From assembly GCA_047616325.1 (NCBI GenBank), contig JBLHGN010000148.1, positions 1 to 8,776 of the forward strand: a DNA stretch of 8,776 bases, read 5' to 3'. The notes below the pieces were generated by a model. That model saw only the letters and a list, made by a program, of their open reading frames with translations, did not search any database and was not told where the DNA came from. Below, piece after piece: positions 1-6,492 of this stretch. The DNA is from JBLHGN01 sp047616325. GTDB lineage: Bacteria; Pseudomonadota; Gammaproteobacteria; Pseudomonadales; Cellvibrionaceae. Every line of letters starts with the position of its first letter. The stretch's first letter is position 1. A program made the translations under genes and the position numbers.

Positions 1-758
1 TAGACAAAGTTTTGTCGGATTCCAGCAGTGGCATTAACTCACCTGCGGCAGTCATAGTAGAACCAGTTCAAGGGGAGGGGGGCATCAACGTCGCCAGCGC
101 GGAGTGGCTGCGCAACCTTCAATCCGTATGCAGAAAACACAAACTTTTATTGATTGTCGACGAAATTCAAGCGGGCTGCGGCCGCACAGGAGACTTCTTT
201 AGCTTTGAAGAAGCCGGCATAGAGCCCGACATTATCACCCTGTCTAAATCTTTGGGTGGCTACGGCTTGCCGTTTGCTGTTGTATTGATGAGGCCAGAAC
301 TCGACCAATGGAAACCGGGGGAGCACAACGGCACATTTCGCGGCAACAATATGGCCTTCGTAACAGCGAAAACAGCCATTGACTGCTACTGGTCGGACGA
401 TAACTTTTCGAAAGACATAAAGCGTAAAGGCAATTACGTTGGCGAACGCTTAGACCACATAGTAAGCCAGTATGGCGACGGCAACTTTACGGTGAAGGGC
501 CGCGGAATGTTTCGCGGAATTAGCTGCGTTAACGGCGAACTGGCAGGAAAAATAACCCGCAACGCTTTCAGCAAAGGGCTCATAATTGAAACAAGCGGAG
601 CCGATGATCAAGTGGTCAAATTCTTTTGCCCCTTAATAATAAGTGATGAAAATTTAAAAGCCGGCATAGACATTGTGGAGTCCGCCATTAAGGAAGTGTG
701 CTCTAAGGAACACAGCATTCCCGAAAAAACACACTACTTTGATTCGAAATCTGCTTAA
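1..758 (+). CDS. ectB: Diaminobutyrate--2-oxoglutarate transaminase EctB (3' part, start outside window)
   Basis: EctB is a cytoplasmic PLP-dependent class III aminotransferase that makes L-2,4-diaminobutyrate from aspartate semialdehyde with glutamate as amino donor, the first dedicated step of ectoine synthesis. The frame is open from base 3 and gives about 251 residues, roughly the last 60% of a family that is usually about 420 long. A TTG at 12 is an internal codon, not a start. Visible family motifs are EPVQGEGGINVAS, then IVDEIQAGCGRTG, whose Asp (codon 159-161) should contact the PLP ring nitrogen, then TLSKSLGGYG, whose Lys (codon 246-248) should bind PLP, and GTFRGNNMAF. The next gene, ectC, starts 35 bases after the stop, so the two are almost certainly co-transcribed. 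The promoter and ectA are expected upstream. The family is certain; the N-terminal part cannot be judged. Confidence 0.96.
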   Translation, partial: DKVLSDSSSGINSPAAVIVEPVQGEGGINVASAEWLRNLQSVCRKHKLLLIVDEIQAGCGRTGDFFSFEEAGIEPDIITLSKSLGGYGLPFAVVLMRPELDQWKPGEHNGTFRGNNMAFVTAKTAIDCYWSDDNFSKDIKRKGNYVGERLDHIVSQYGDGNFTVKGRGMFRGISCVNGELAGKITRNAFSKGLIIETSGADDQVVKFFCPLIISDENLKAGIDIVESAIKEVCSKEHSIPEKTHYFDSKSA

Positions 759-793
759 CAGATTCACACATAAAATATTTTTTAGGTAAGCAT

Positions 794-1192
794 ATGATCG
801 TTAGACAACTACAAGAGGCGAACACCACCGAGCGCCGCATTGTTTCCCCAGACGGTAACTGGGAAAGCACCCGCCTGCTGTTAAAGGAAGATAAAATGGG
901 CTTTTCCTTTCATATCACCACGATATACAAGGGCGCCGAATTTAGAATGCATTATCAAAATCATTTAGAGTCAGTCTATTGCATGTCGGGGAAAGGCGAA
1001 GTGGAAACTTTAGCCGATGGCGTGAAGCGCCCTATTACACCCGGCACACTCTACATTCTCGACAAGCACGACGCACATATTCTGCGCGCATTCGAAGAAA
1101 TGAAAATGGCGTGCGCTTTTAACCCGCCACTAAATGGCAAAGAAACACACAACGCTGATGGTGCTTATGAATTAACTGCCGAAAAAATCTAA
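794..1192 (+). CDS. ectC: L-ectoine synthase EctC
   Basis: EctC is a cytoplasmic cupin-fold enzyme that cyclises N-gamma-acetyl-diaminobutyrate to ectoine, the last step of the pathway. The protein has 132 residues, normal for the family (about 126-137), and matches it end to end. Diagnostic stretches are GFSFHITTIY (36-45), HYQNHLESVYCMSG (53-66), GTLYILDKHDAH (84-95) and CAFNPPLNGKE (107-117). By alignment to the known metal site of the Paenibacillus lautus enzyme (Glu57, Tyr85, His93), the iron ligands here should be Glu59, Tyr87 and His95, and all three are present. The ATG at 794 is preceded by a modest ribosome site, TAGGTAAG (783-790). No ectD follows; the next gene is the pathway aspartokinase, so the product is probably ectoine rather than hydroxyectoine unless ectD lies elsewhere in the genome. 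Confidence 0.98.
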   Translation: MIVRQLQEANTTERRIVSPDGNWESTRLLLKEDKMGFSFHITTIYKGAEFRMHYQNHLESVYCMSGKGEVETLADGVKRPITPGTLYILDKHDAHILRAFEEMKMACAFNPPLNGKETHNADGAYELTAEKI

Positions 1193-1260
1193 TAATAGAC
1201 CCCATACGAATGTAAAGTTAACAATATATTAATTACAAAAGACAGCGAATAGCGCTACTT

Positions 1261-1287
1261 TCTGCACCGCCTTAGCTACAGTGCAGA
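1261..1287 (+). other. Stem-loop in the ectC-ask gap
   Basis: TCTGCAC (1261-1267) is perfectly complementary to GTGCAGA (1281-1287), giving a 7-bp stem with a 13-nt loop. It is not followed by a run of T, so it is not a standard rho-independent terminator. It sits in a 135-base gap (1193-1327) inside an otherwise compact operon, 40 bases before the ask start. It could be an RNA processing or stability element that sets ask expression relative to ectBC, or it could be chance. No convincing promoter was found in the gap. Confidence 0.35.
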
Positions 1288-1327
1288 TATCCCAAGCCTA
1301 AACACACGTCGAGATTTAGAGGATTTT

Positions 1328-2758
1328 ATGCACACAATTGAAAAAATTGGCGGCACATCGATGAGTAATTATACATCGGTACGCGACAACATATTTATGC
1401 GCGGAGGCTCCAGCCCATATCAGCGCGTATTTGTTGTCTCAGCCTATGCCGGTGTTACGGATAAACTACTAGAACATAAAACGAGCGGGCAGGCCGGCGT
1501 TTTCTCCCTTTTTGCCGGCGGCATAAAAGAAGACAGCTGGAAGGAAAAGCTAGAAGAGCTAAGCGGCGAATTGCACAAGATCAACCTAGCGCTTTTTGGC
1601 GAGGGTGAACTACTTGAGCAAGCTAGCTTTTTTGTCAATCAACGATTAAACGACGCTCAACAATGTTTATTGGATCTACAGAGCCTGTGCCAGCACGGAC
1701 ACTTTGAACTAGCTCAGCATTTAGGAACCGTAAGAGAAATGTTGGCCAGTATTGGTGAGGCTCATAGCGCATGGAATACGGCAACGTTATTGCAGCGAGA
1801 TGGCCTCAATGCTCGCTTTGTCGATTTGACCGGATGGCGAACAGGCAAACATATCACTCTCGACGAACGTATTCGCGAAGCATTTGTAGATATCGATTTA
1901 AGCACTGAACTACCTATCGCAACAGGCTATACACATGCCGACGTGGGCTTAATGACCACCTTTAATCGCGGTTATAGCGAAATGACCTTCAGTCGCCTAG
2001 CGGTTCTAACCGAAGCAAAAGAAGCCATTATTCACAAAGAATTTCACTTAAGCAGTGCAGACCCTCGCCTGGTTGGAGTGAACAATGCCGTTCCCATTGG
2101 CCGAACAAATTACGACGTAGCCGACCAATTGGCCAACCTCGGCATGGAGGCCATTCACCCTAAAGCTGCCAAGGGTTTACGCCAAAATAATATTCCACTG
2201 CGGGTTAAAAACACCTTTGAACCCGAACACAACGGCACCCTCATTACCGGCGACTATGTAAGCGAATCACCGCGTGTGGAAATTATTGCCGGCTGCAAAG
2301 GCATTTATGCGCTGGAAGTCTTCGATCAAGACATGGTGAGCGATATTCACGATTACGATCGAGAAATACTGGCCACCATCAAACGCTTTAAGGCTCACAT
2401 TGTTACCAAAGACACAAATGCCAACACCATTACCCACTACCTATCCACCAATTTAAAAACCATAAAACGAATACGTTCGGTGCTAGAAGAGAGATTCCCC
2501 GAGGCGGAGATAAATCAACAAAAAATCGCCATTGTCTCCGCAATAGGCAGCGACATGAAAATACCAGGAATTTTGGCTAAGACCGTAAAGGCCGTCGCCG
2601 ACAAAAACATCAGTGTTTTAGCGGTACACCAATCAATGCGTCAGGTGGACATGCAGTTTATTGTCAAAGAAGTGGATTACGATGAGACAGTAAGAAGTCT
2701 GCACGCCTCATTAGTAGAGATTCACAATCACGGAAAAGCAATATGTTTGGCATCTTAA
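1328..2758 (+). CDS. ask: Ectoine-operon aspartokinase (Ask_Ect type)
   Basis: This aspartate kinase (EC 2.7.2.4) phosphorylates L-aspartate with ATP, supplying the precursor of aspartate semialdehyde used by EctB. At 476 residues it is a full-length monofunctional enzyme. The amino-acid-kinase domain begins with the nucleotide-binding EKIGGTSM (5-12). FSRLAVLTEAKEA and SADPRLVG follow at about 223-252, then HPKAAKGLRQNNIPLRVKNT (about 277-296). The C-terminal third, from about 320, contains two ACT-like regulatory segments; the second carries IVSAIGSDMKIPGILAKTV and an FIVKEVDY strand. Features such as the MHTIEKIGGTSMS start and the position after ectC fit the specialised Ask_Ect group, which in Pseudomonas stutzeri is known to be little affected by lysine/threonine feedback. 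Feedback behaviour here is inference. The ribosome site AGAGGA (1318-1323) lies 4 bases before the ATG. The last 16 bases overlap the next gene. Confidence 0.95.
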   Translation: MHTIEKIGGTSMSNYTSVRDNIFMRGGSSPYQRVFVVSAYAGVTDKLLEHKTSGQAGVFSLFAGGIKEDSWKEKLEELSGELHKINLALFGEGELLEQASFFVNQRLNDAQQCLLDLQSLCQHGHFELAQHLGTVREMLASIGEAHSAWNTATLLQRDGLNARFVDLTGWRTGKHITLDERIREAFVDIDLSTELPIATGYTHADVGLMTTFNRGYSEMTFSRLAVLTEAKEAIIHKEFHLSSADPRLVGVNNAVPIGRTNYDVADQLANLGMEAIHPKAAKGLRQNNIPLRVKNTFEPEHNGTLITGDYVSESPRVEIIAGCKGIYALEVFDQDMVSDIHDYDREILATIKRFKAHIVTKDTNANTITHYLSTNLKTIKRIRSVLEERFPEAEINQQKIAIVSAIGSDMKIPGILAKTVKAVADKNISVLAVHQSMRQVDMQFIVKEVDYDETVRSLHASLVEIHNHGKAICLAS

Positions 2759-3639
2759 GAGCCACAGTACTTTTAATATTTTTTTTTGCAATGCCTTCCT
2801 TTGCACAAACCGACGTAGAACAAAAAGCTGAGATCGAGGTAGATACTTTACAAACACCACTATACAACCCGTTTGTGGAACGCTACGTGTTAGACGAACT
2901 AAAGCAGTTGCGTATCGACACGGCTAAAAACAAACATGAACTAATGCAACAAATTCTCGACCGAGAACACACATCGATAGACCGCGCGGTAACCTATGCC
3001 ACCGACACCATCACCTACTTCTTTTACTTAATTGCTGCAGCCACCTCTGTATTGGTATTAATTGGCTGGACATCCATTCGCGATATTAAAGAACGCGTAC
3101 ACATATTGGCCGACGAACAAATTTCTAAACTCGTGAGCGAATATGAAATGCGCCTTGCAACCATAGAATCACAATTGCAGCAAAAAACTCGACATATAGA
3201 ACAAAACCGCGACGAAATTGGCTTAACTCAAGAGATACAATCTCTCTGGTTACGATCACAACAGGATGCCGCCCCTGCAAGCAAAATAACCATATACGAT
3301 GAAATCTTGAAATTGCGCGGCAACGACTGCGAGGCACTCACTTACAAAGCCGACGCGGTGCTTGAATTAGGCGAACCACAGTGGGCCGCCAACCTCTGCC
3401 TTCAAGCGTTAAAAATTGACCCTGAGAATAGCCAAGCATTTTATCAACTCGCTTGCGCCTATACCGCGCTGCGAAAATTTGACAAAGCGGTGCACTATTT
3501 GGCTGAAGCCCTCTCGCGGCAGGAAAGTTACCGCGATGAGATCGAACACGACCCTGCATTGCACGCACTTGTCGATAATGAAGTTTTTAAAACCTTTATT
3601 AACGCTACCTCGGTCGACACTACCGCGCCGCATGCCTAA
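2743..3639 (+). CDS. Membrane-anchored TPR protein of the ectoine operon (function unknown)
   Basis: This 298-residue protein is not assignable to a named family beyond its TPR region. In order: a hydrophobic signal-like segment (1-21, possible cleavage after PSFA), a short polar region (22-90), one clear membrane helix (about 91-109) followed by positive residues (RDIKER), a charged heptad-like coiled coil (about 112-170), two TPR units (about 196-229 and 230-263), and a DPALHALVDNEVFKTFI tail typical of the end of TPR arrays. The layout implies a small periplasmic N-terminal part and a cytoplasmic coiled coil plus TPR. The start overlaps the end of ask by 16 bases, with GGA upstream at 2732-2734, which points to translational coupling and one transcript. 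It lies between ask and a solute symporter, so a role in osmolyte metabolism or in assembling or sensing with the transporter is plausible but unproven. Confidence 0.85.
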   Translation: MFGILRATVLLIFFFAMPSFAQTDVEQKAEIEVDTLQTPLYNPFVERYVLDELKQLRIDTAKNKHELMQQILDREHTSIDRAVTYATDTITYFFYLIAAATSVLVLIGWTSIRDIKERVHILADEQISKLVSEYEMRLATIESQLQQKTRHIEQNRDEIGLTQEIQSLWLRSQQDAAPASKITIYDEILKLRGNDCEALTYKADAVLELGEPQWAANLCLQALKIDPENSQAFYQLACAYTALRKFDKAVHYLAEALSRQESYRDEIEHDPALHALVDNEVFKTFINATSVDTTAPHA

Positions 3640-3748
3640 CTACAAATACAGAAAAATAATACTCGACATAAGTACGGCCAAATTAGTTAGCGTAGGCTTG
3701 CCTAAAACTTACACATCGAGCTTTCCCTTCACACCTAAAATAGTTTAA
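3632..3748 (+). CDS. Possible 38-codon small ORF bridging the TPR and symporter genes
   Basis: An ATG at 3632 opens a 38-codon frame (MPNYKYRKIILDI at its start) that overlaps the TPR stop by 8 bases and ends 5 bases before the symporter ATG at 3754, so it fills the gap almost exactly. The peptide is basic with no recognisable domain and no Shine-Dalgarno sequence in front of the ATG. It could act as a coupling ORF that carries ribosomes from the TPR gene to the symporter, whose own ribosome site is weak, or it may be chance. The same frame extends back through the TPR gene to 3416 as a shadow ORF, which lowers confidence. Confidence 0.18.
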   Translation: MPNYKYRKIILDISTAKLVSVGLPKTYTSSFPFTPKIV

Positions 3749-3753
3749 AGATA

Positions 3754-5169
3754 ATGTTATATTCGTTTATTGGTTTTCTATTAATTTTCACTCTAATTGG
3801 CCTGTCATCCGCGTGGAAAAGTCGTGGCACAAAAAAAGATTACTATCTGGCCAGTGGCAATATAAAGCCATGGCTGGTGGGTCTTTCTGCAGTCGCCACC
3901 AACAATAGCGGTTACATGTTTATCGGCGTGATCGGTTACACCTACGCTACGGGTCTCGCCTCAATATGGCTAATGATCGGCTGGATTAGCGGCGACTTTC
4001 TTGCCTCCCTCTATGTTCACAAGCGCTTAAGACAGGCGTCGGGCACAAGCAAAGAAGTCAGCTATGCCGGTGTTCTCAGCAATTGGTATGGCCAAAATCA
4101 TTCCTCTCTGCAACGCATAATCGGCGTTATCTCCCTGCTGTTTTTATTGACCTACGCCGCCGCGCAGTTAGTAGCCGGCAGCAAGGCTCTGAACGTGTTG
4201 CTGGGGTGGCCACTATGGTCGGGCTCGGTTGCCGGCGCTATTCTTGTTTGCCTTTACTGTTTCGCAGGCGGTATCAGGGCTTCAATTTGGACGGATGCCG
4301 CGCAGTCTATCGTAATGATTTTTGCAATGGCCGTGCTTCTAGCTGTAGCCATAGTCAACCTAGGCGGCGTGTCTAGTGCAGTACTGCAACTAAATGCTAT
4401 TGAAGGATATATGGATTGGTTACCAAAAGATCTAGCGGTAGGCGGCTGGCTGGGGGGCGGTTTATTTATTGTCAGCTGGTTATTTGCTGGCCTGTCTGTC
4501 ATTGGGCAGCCACACATCATGGTTCGCTTTATGACCCTAAATAACTCAGAGAATATGCGCCGAGCAAAAATCTGGTACTACTTATGGTTTACCCTCTTCT
4601 ATTGTATGGCCACGGGAGTAGGTTTACTTTCTCGCATTTATTTATCCGATGCTGGCTCGTTTGACGCCGAGCTTGCACTTCCCACCATGGCACAGCTATT
4701 ACTTCCTTCGGTTTTAGTGGGCCTCATACTTGCGGGGATTTTTGCCGCCACAATGTCTACCGCCGACTCACTCGTACTCAGCTGCTCCGCTTCGATCACT
4801 CACGATATATTGCCCCACAACATTGAAAAAACCTGGATATTAAAATTAGCCACCATTGGCGTGGCAGGCTTGGCGCTATTGCTTGCGCTTTCCAACAATC
4901 AAAGTGTATTCAGTATGGTAATAATGGCGTGGTCGGGTTTAGCAAGTGCATTTGCCCCGTTGTTATTGGCTCTCTGCTTTGGCAAAAAGCCGTCGCAGTC
5001 AGCCGCCATTGTGGCCGTACTTGCCGGCTTCTCTGTGGCTTTGCTATGGCGCTGGCTAGGCTACCAAAATATGATTTTTGAAGGGCTACCTGGAATTTCT
5101 ACGGGTTTGATTGTCTTGGCTTTGTCCCATTACCTTCACATTTACAGGCAAGGCCTAGCAACCAAATAA
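3754..5169 (+). CDS. Sodium/solute symporter (SSS family, PutP-like), candidate osmolyte uptake system
   Basis: This is a 471-residue polytopic inner-membrane protein of the sodium:solute symporter family (LeuT fold, about 12-13 helices), expected to import a small solute with Na+. The start fits the family N-terminus: a helix, then SRGTKKDYYLASGNIKPW (23-40). Other matches to PutP are AGGIRASIWTDAAQSIVMIF (about 171-190), GQPHIMVRFM (about 250-259) and AATMSTADS (331-339), whose Ser335/Thr336 correspond to the Na+-site Ser340/Thr341 of E. coli PutP. In helix 1, PutP has Asp55-Met56-Ser57-Gly58 where this protein has Asn50-Asn51-Ser52-Gly53, so it is probably not a simple proline permease. 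The ribosome site is weak (AAAGAT). Position after ectBC-ask and the TPR gene suggests uptake or recapture of ectoine or another compatible solute; this is inference from context. SSS members have been reported beside ect genes in other bacteria. Confidence 0.9.
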   Translation: MLYSFIGFLLIFTLIGLSSAWKSRGTKKDYYLASGNIKPWLVGLSAVATNNSGYMFIGVIGYTYATGLASIWLMIGWISGDFLASLYVHKRLRQASGTSKEVSYAGVLSNWYGQNHSSLQRIIGVISLLFLLTYAAAQLVAGSKALNVLLGWPLWSGSVAGAILVCLYCFAGGIRASIWTDAAQSIVMIFAMAVLLAVAIVNLGGVSSAVLQLNAIEGYMDWLPKDLAVGGWLGGGLFIVSWLFAGLSVIGQPHIMVRFMTLNNSENMRRAKIWYYLWFTLFYCMATGVGLLSRIYLSDAGSFDAELALPTMAQLLLPSVLVGLILAGIFAATMSTADSLVLSCSASITHDILPHNIEKTWILKLATIGVAGLALLLALSNNQSVFSMVIMAWSGLASAFAPLLLALCFGKKPSQSAAIVAVLAGFSVALLWRWLGYQNMIFEGLPGISTGLIVLALSHYLHIYRQGLATK

Positions 5170-5625
5170 AAGGACAACGAAATAAAGACACGCCTGCTTT
5201 CGCCAAAAAAAAAAATTCGAACGCCAAGGCGATGATTCGTCTTTTAATTAAGGACGTCTAATGGTAATCGTATTGAGCACACTATATTTCACGAAACCGT
5301 TAAAGACTAATTTCCTTTCTATCTTGCCTAATAAAACTTTCAACAGAGAATACATTTATTTTTGCTTACAACAAAACAAGTTAGCTCCTGAGAAGCGTGA
5401 TTAACTCAGACCAATGGCTGTGCAATTTATTTTTATTCGGCAATAGGACTAATACTGCAGGCATATTTTTGCTACATTGACGTTAATAAACAATAAACCT
5501 TCCGCCCAAAAATATAGTGCCCACCACGTCAACCACGCTCAAGTTTTATTGAATCCTTGAATCTATTGATACTCTCCTGCGGCCAGCATTTACTTCTCTG
5601 ATAATATGCCTCCACTGCGGGGGCG

Positions 5626-5684
5626 CCGCCCGACGAGCTGAGGCATGCGTGTTTCGTAGAGATCTAAATGTGAATATCGGGCGG
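5626..5684. repeat. GC-rich inverted repeat CCGCCCGA / TCGGGCGG
   Basis: CCGCCCGA (5626-5633) and TCGGGCGG (5677-5684) are perfect 8-bp inverted copies separated by 43 bases. The left arm lies in a GC-rich patch that is itself partly self-complementary (GGCGCC at 5622-5627), and a GCATGC palindrome sits between the arms. The arms are unusually GC-rich for this intergenic region. It could be the base of a structured RNA, the ends of a small element, or chance. No coding function is seen. Confidence 0.4.
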
Positions 5685-5745
5685 AAAATCACCGGGTCTA
5701 TCAGACATGCCGATACTAACGAAGCAAATACACTTTCCCGCGCCT

Positions 5746-5830
5746 AAATAGTGGCTCCAAAGTGCTAATTCCATACCGAACATCGCTCAACAGGCTGCCC
5801 CTTACCACTATTTGTAGAGACAATAGTGGT
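5746..5830 (+). other. Two mutually exclusive 9-bp hairpins sharing one arm
   Basis: AAATAGTGG (5746-5754) can pair with CCACTATTT (5805-5813) over 9 bp. The same middle arm, read as ACCACTATT (5804-5812), can pair instead with AATAGTGGT (5822-5830), also over 9 bp, with a 9-nt loop. Only one of the two can form in a single RNA. TTTT follows 5 bases after the second hairpin, too far for a textbook terminator. The layout is like an attenuator or switch, but no nearby ORF tells what it would control, and a promoter upstream of it was not identified. A simple repeat remnant is the alternative reading. Confidence 0.4.
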
Positions 5831-6172
5831 CTCAGTTTTGCCGGCTAACAGTTTGATTTTGTCTGACTCTATTAAGGCATTGAGTGCAAACGAGGTACCC
5901 GTTTCTCACTGGCACAGAGGTAATGGCAGCAACCCACAAACAGGGGGGGTCAGCAACAGGTTGTATTTGGCTGCACCGCTGCTACAAGCACCTTGAACGG
6001 GAATTGAAATCTTTTTCACTTTTAAAAACGCCTGTGATGAATAGCGCCATCTCTTGTAGTCTTTAGTCGATTTGGGCGATAAAACTTAAATCCGCAAATG
6101 AACAGGAAATTGTACAACTTAAAAGATAAATTCGTGCTATAAACACCCGTTGGCTACATTTAATTTACACTT

Positions 6173-6187
6173 CTAGAGCATCTCTAG
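6173..6187. promoter_or_regulatory. Perfect dyad CTAGAG-CAT-CTCTAG, possible operator
   Basis: A 6-bp inverted repeat with a 3-bp spacer lies about 70 bases upstream of the -35 box of the candidate GPH promoter. Its symmetry and size suit a dimeric DNA-binding regulator. A second, looser inverted repeat (TGTGGC at 6193-6198 with GCCACA at 6215-6220) lies between it and the promoter. I do not recognise either as the site of a named regulator. Confidence 0.35.
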
Positions 6188-6253
6188 TTCACTGTGGCGT
6201 ATCTGGGAATCATGGCCACAACCAACTTATTGCTTCACACCAAAGCACATAAA

Positions 6254-6281
6254 TTGAACAATGCGCTAGAATTGTTATAAT
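6254..6281 (+). promoter_or_regulatory. Candidate sigma-70 promoter with overlapping dyad, upstream of the GPH gene
   Basis: The -35 box TTGAAC (6254-6259, four of six consensus bases) is 16 bases from a perfect TATAAT (6276-6281), and TGT just before the -10 box gives the extended -10 motif. AACAAT (6257-6262) and ATTGTT (6271-6276) form an inverted repeat with an 8-bp spacer that touches both boxes, so a protein bound there would block polymerase. Transcription starting near 6288 would give a leader of about 257 bases before the GPH ATG, including the 39-codon ORF and its hairpin. Confidence 0.6.
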
Positions 6282-6372
6282 ATCTTTTCGGGCCAAAACA
6301 GCCACGCTTATAATAATGAGCAATAAACAATAGCCAGCTGACGCGCATATATACATCTCAACTTATATAAAT

Positions 6373-6492
6373 ATGCCAGAATCAAAAAAAATTGAACAAT
6401 ACAACACTAAATGGCTCGCCAGTAAAAAAACCAAACGTGTTCTTTTTCTCAACACCAAAACTCAACCTATTTTGGTGCACGAAGACAATTAA
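6373..6492 (+). CDS. Possible 39-codon leader ORF upstream of the GPH transporter
   Basis: An ATG at 6373 opens a lysine-rich 39-residue frame (MPESKKIEQYNTKW at its start, ILVHEDN at its end), stopping 52 bases before the GPH start. There is no clear ribosome site in front of it and no family I recognise. It lies inside the predicted 5' leader and overlaps an 8-bp hairpin (6453-6477), so ribosome movement through it could affect RNA folding. It could be a leader peptide, a small independent protein, or an accidental frame. Confidence 0.25.
   Translation: MPESKKIEQYNTKWLASKKTKRVLFLNTKTQPILVHEDN
6453..6477 (+). other. Stem-loop CACCAAAA / TTTTGGTG in the GPH leader
   Basis: CACCAAAA (6453-6460) pairs perfectly with TTTTGGTG (6470-6477), with a 9-nt loop. 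The left arm overlaps AACAC (6451-6455), which can pair instead with GTGTT (6437-6441), so a weaker competing fold exists. No T-run follows the stem, so it is not a standard terminator. Position in the leader, 67 bases before the GPH start, suggests a possible role in attenuation or RNA stability. Confidence 0.35.

Noticed and set aside
1213..1245. Possible promoter in the ectC-ask gap (TTAACA with TATATT)
   Set aside because: The boxes are not at workable spacing and no -10 box lies 16-18 bases downstream of the -35-like sequence.
3416..3748. 110-codon plus-strand frame across the end of the TPR gene
   Set aside because: Most of it is an out-of-frame shadow of the well-supported TPR repeats. 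Only its last 38 codons, from 3632, are kept as a weak candidate.
5199..5246. Possible terminator after the symporter (CGCC-AA-GGCG followed by TCTTTT)
   Set aside because: The 2-nt loop is too tight for the full 4-bp stem, and the longer version needs a 4-base bulge, so it is too weak to call.
5668..5693. CRP-like site TGTGA...TCACC
   Set aside because: The half-sites are about 15 bases apart instead of 6, so it does not fit a CRP dimer site.
5741..5860. Integron attC-like site suggested by GCCTAAA, GGCTAAC and the hairpin arms
   Set aside because: The paired RYYYAAC/GTTRRRY core sequences expected at the two ends of an attC site are absent.
5884..6066. GTG-started 60-codon frame, and a longer start-less open frame at 5769-5993
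   Set aside because: No ribosome site, no recognisable domain, and lengths expected by chance in 1.4 kb of non-coding DNA.
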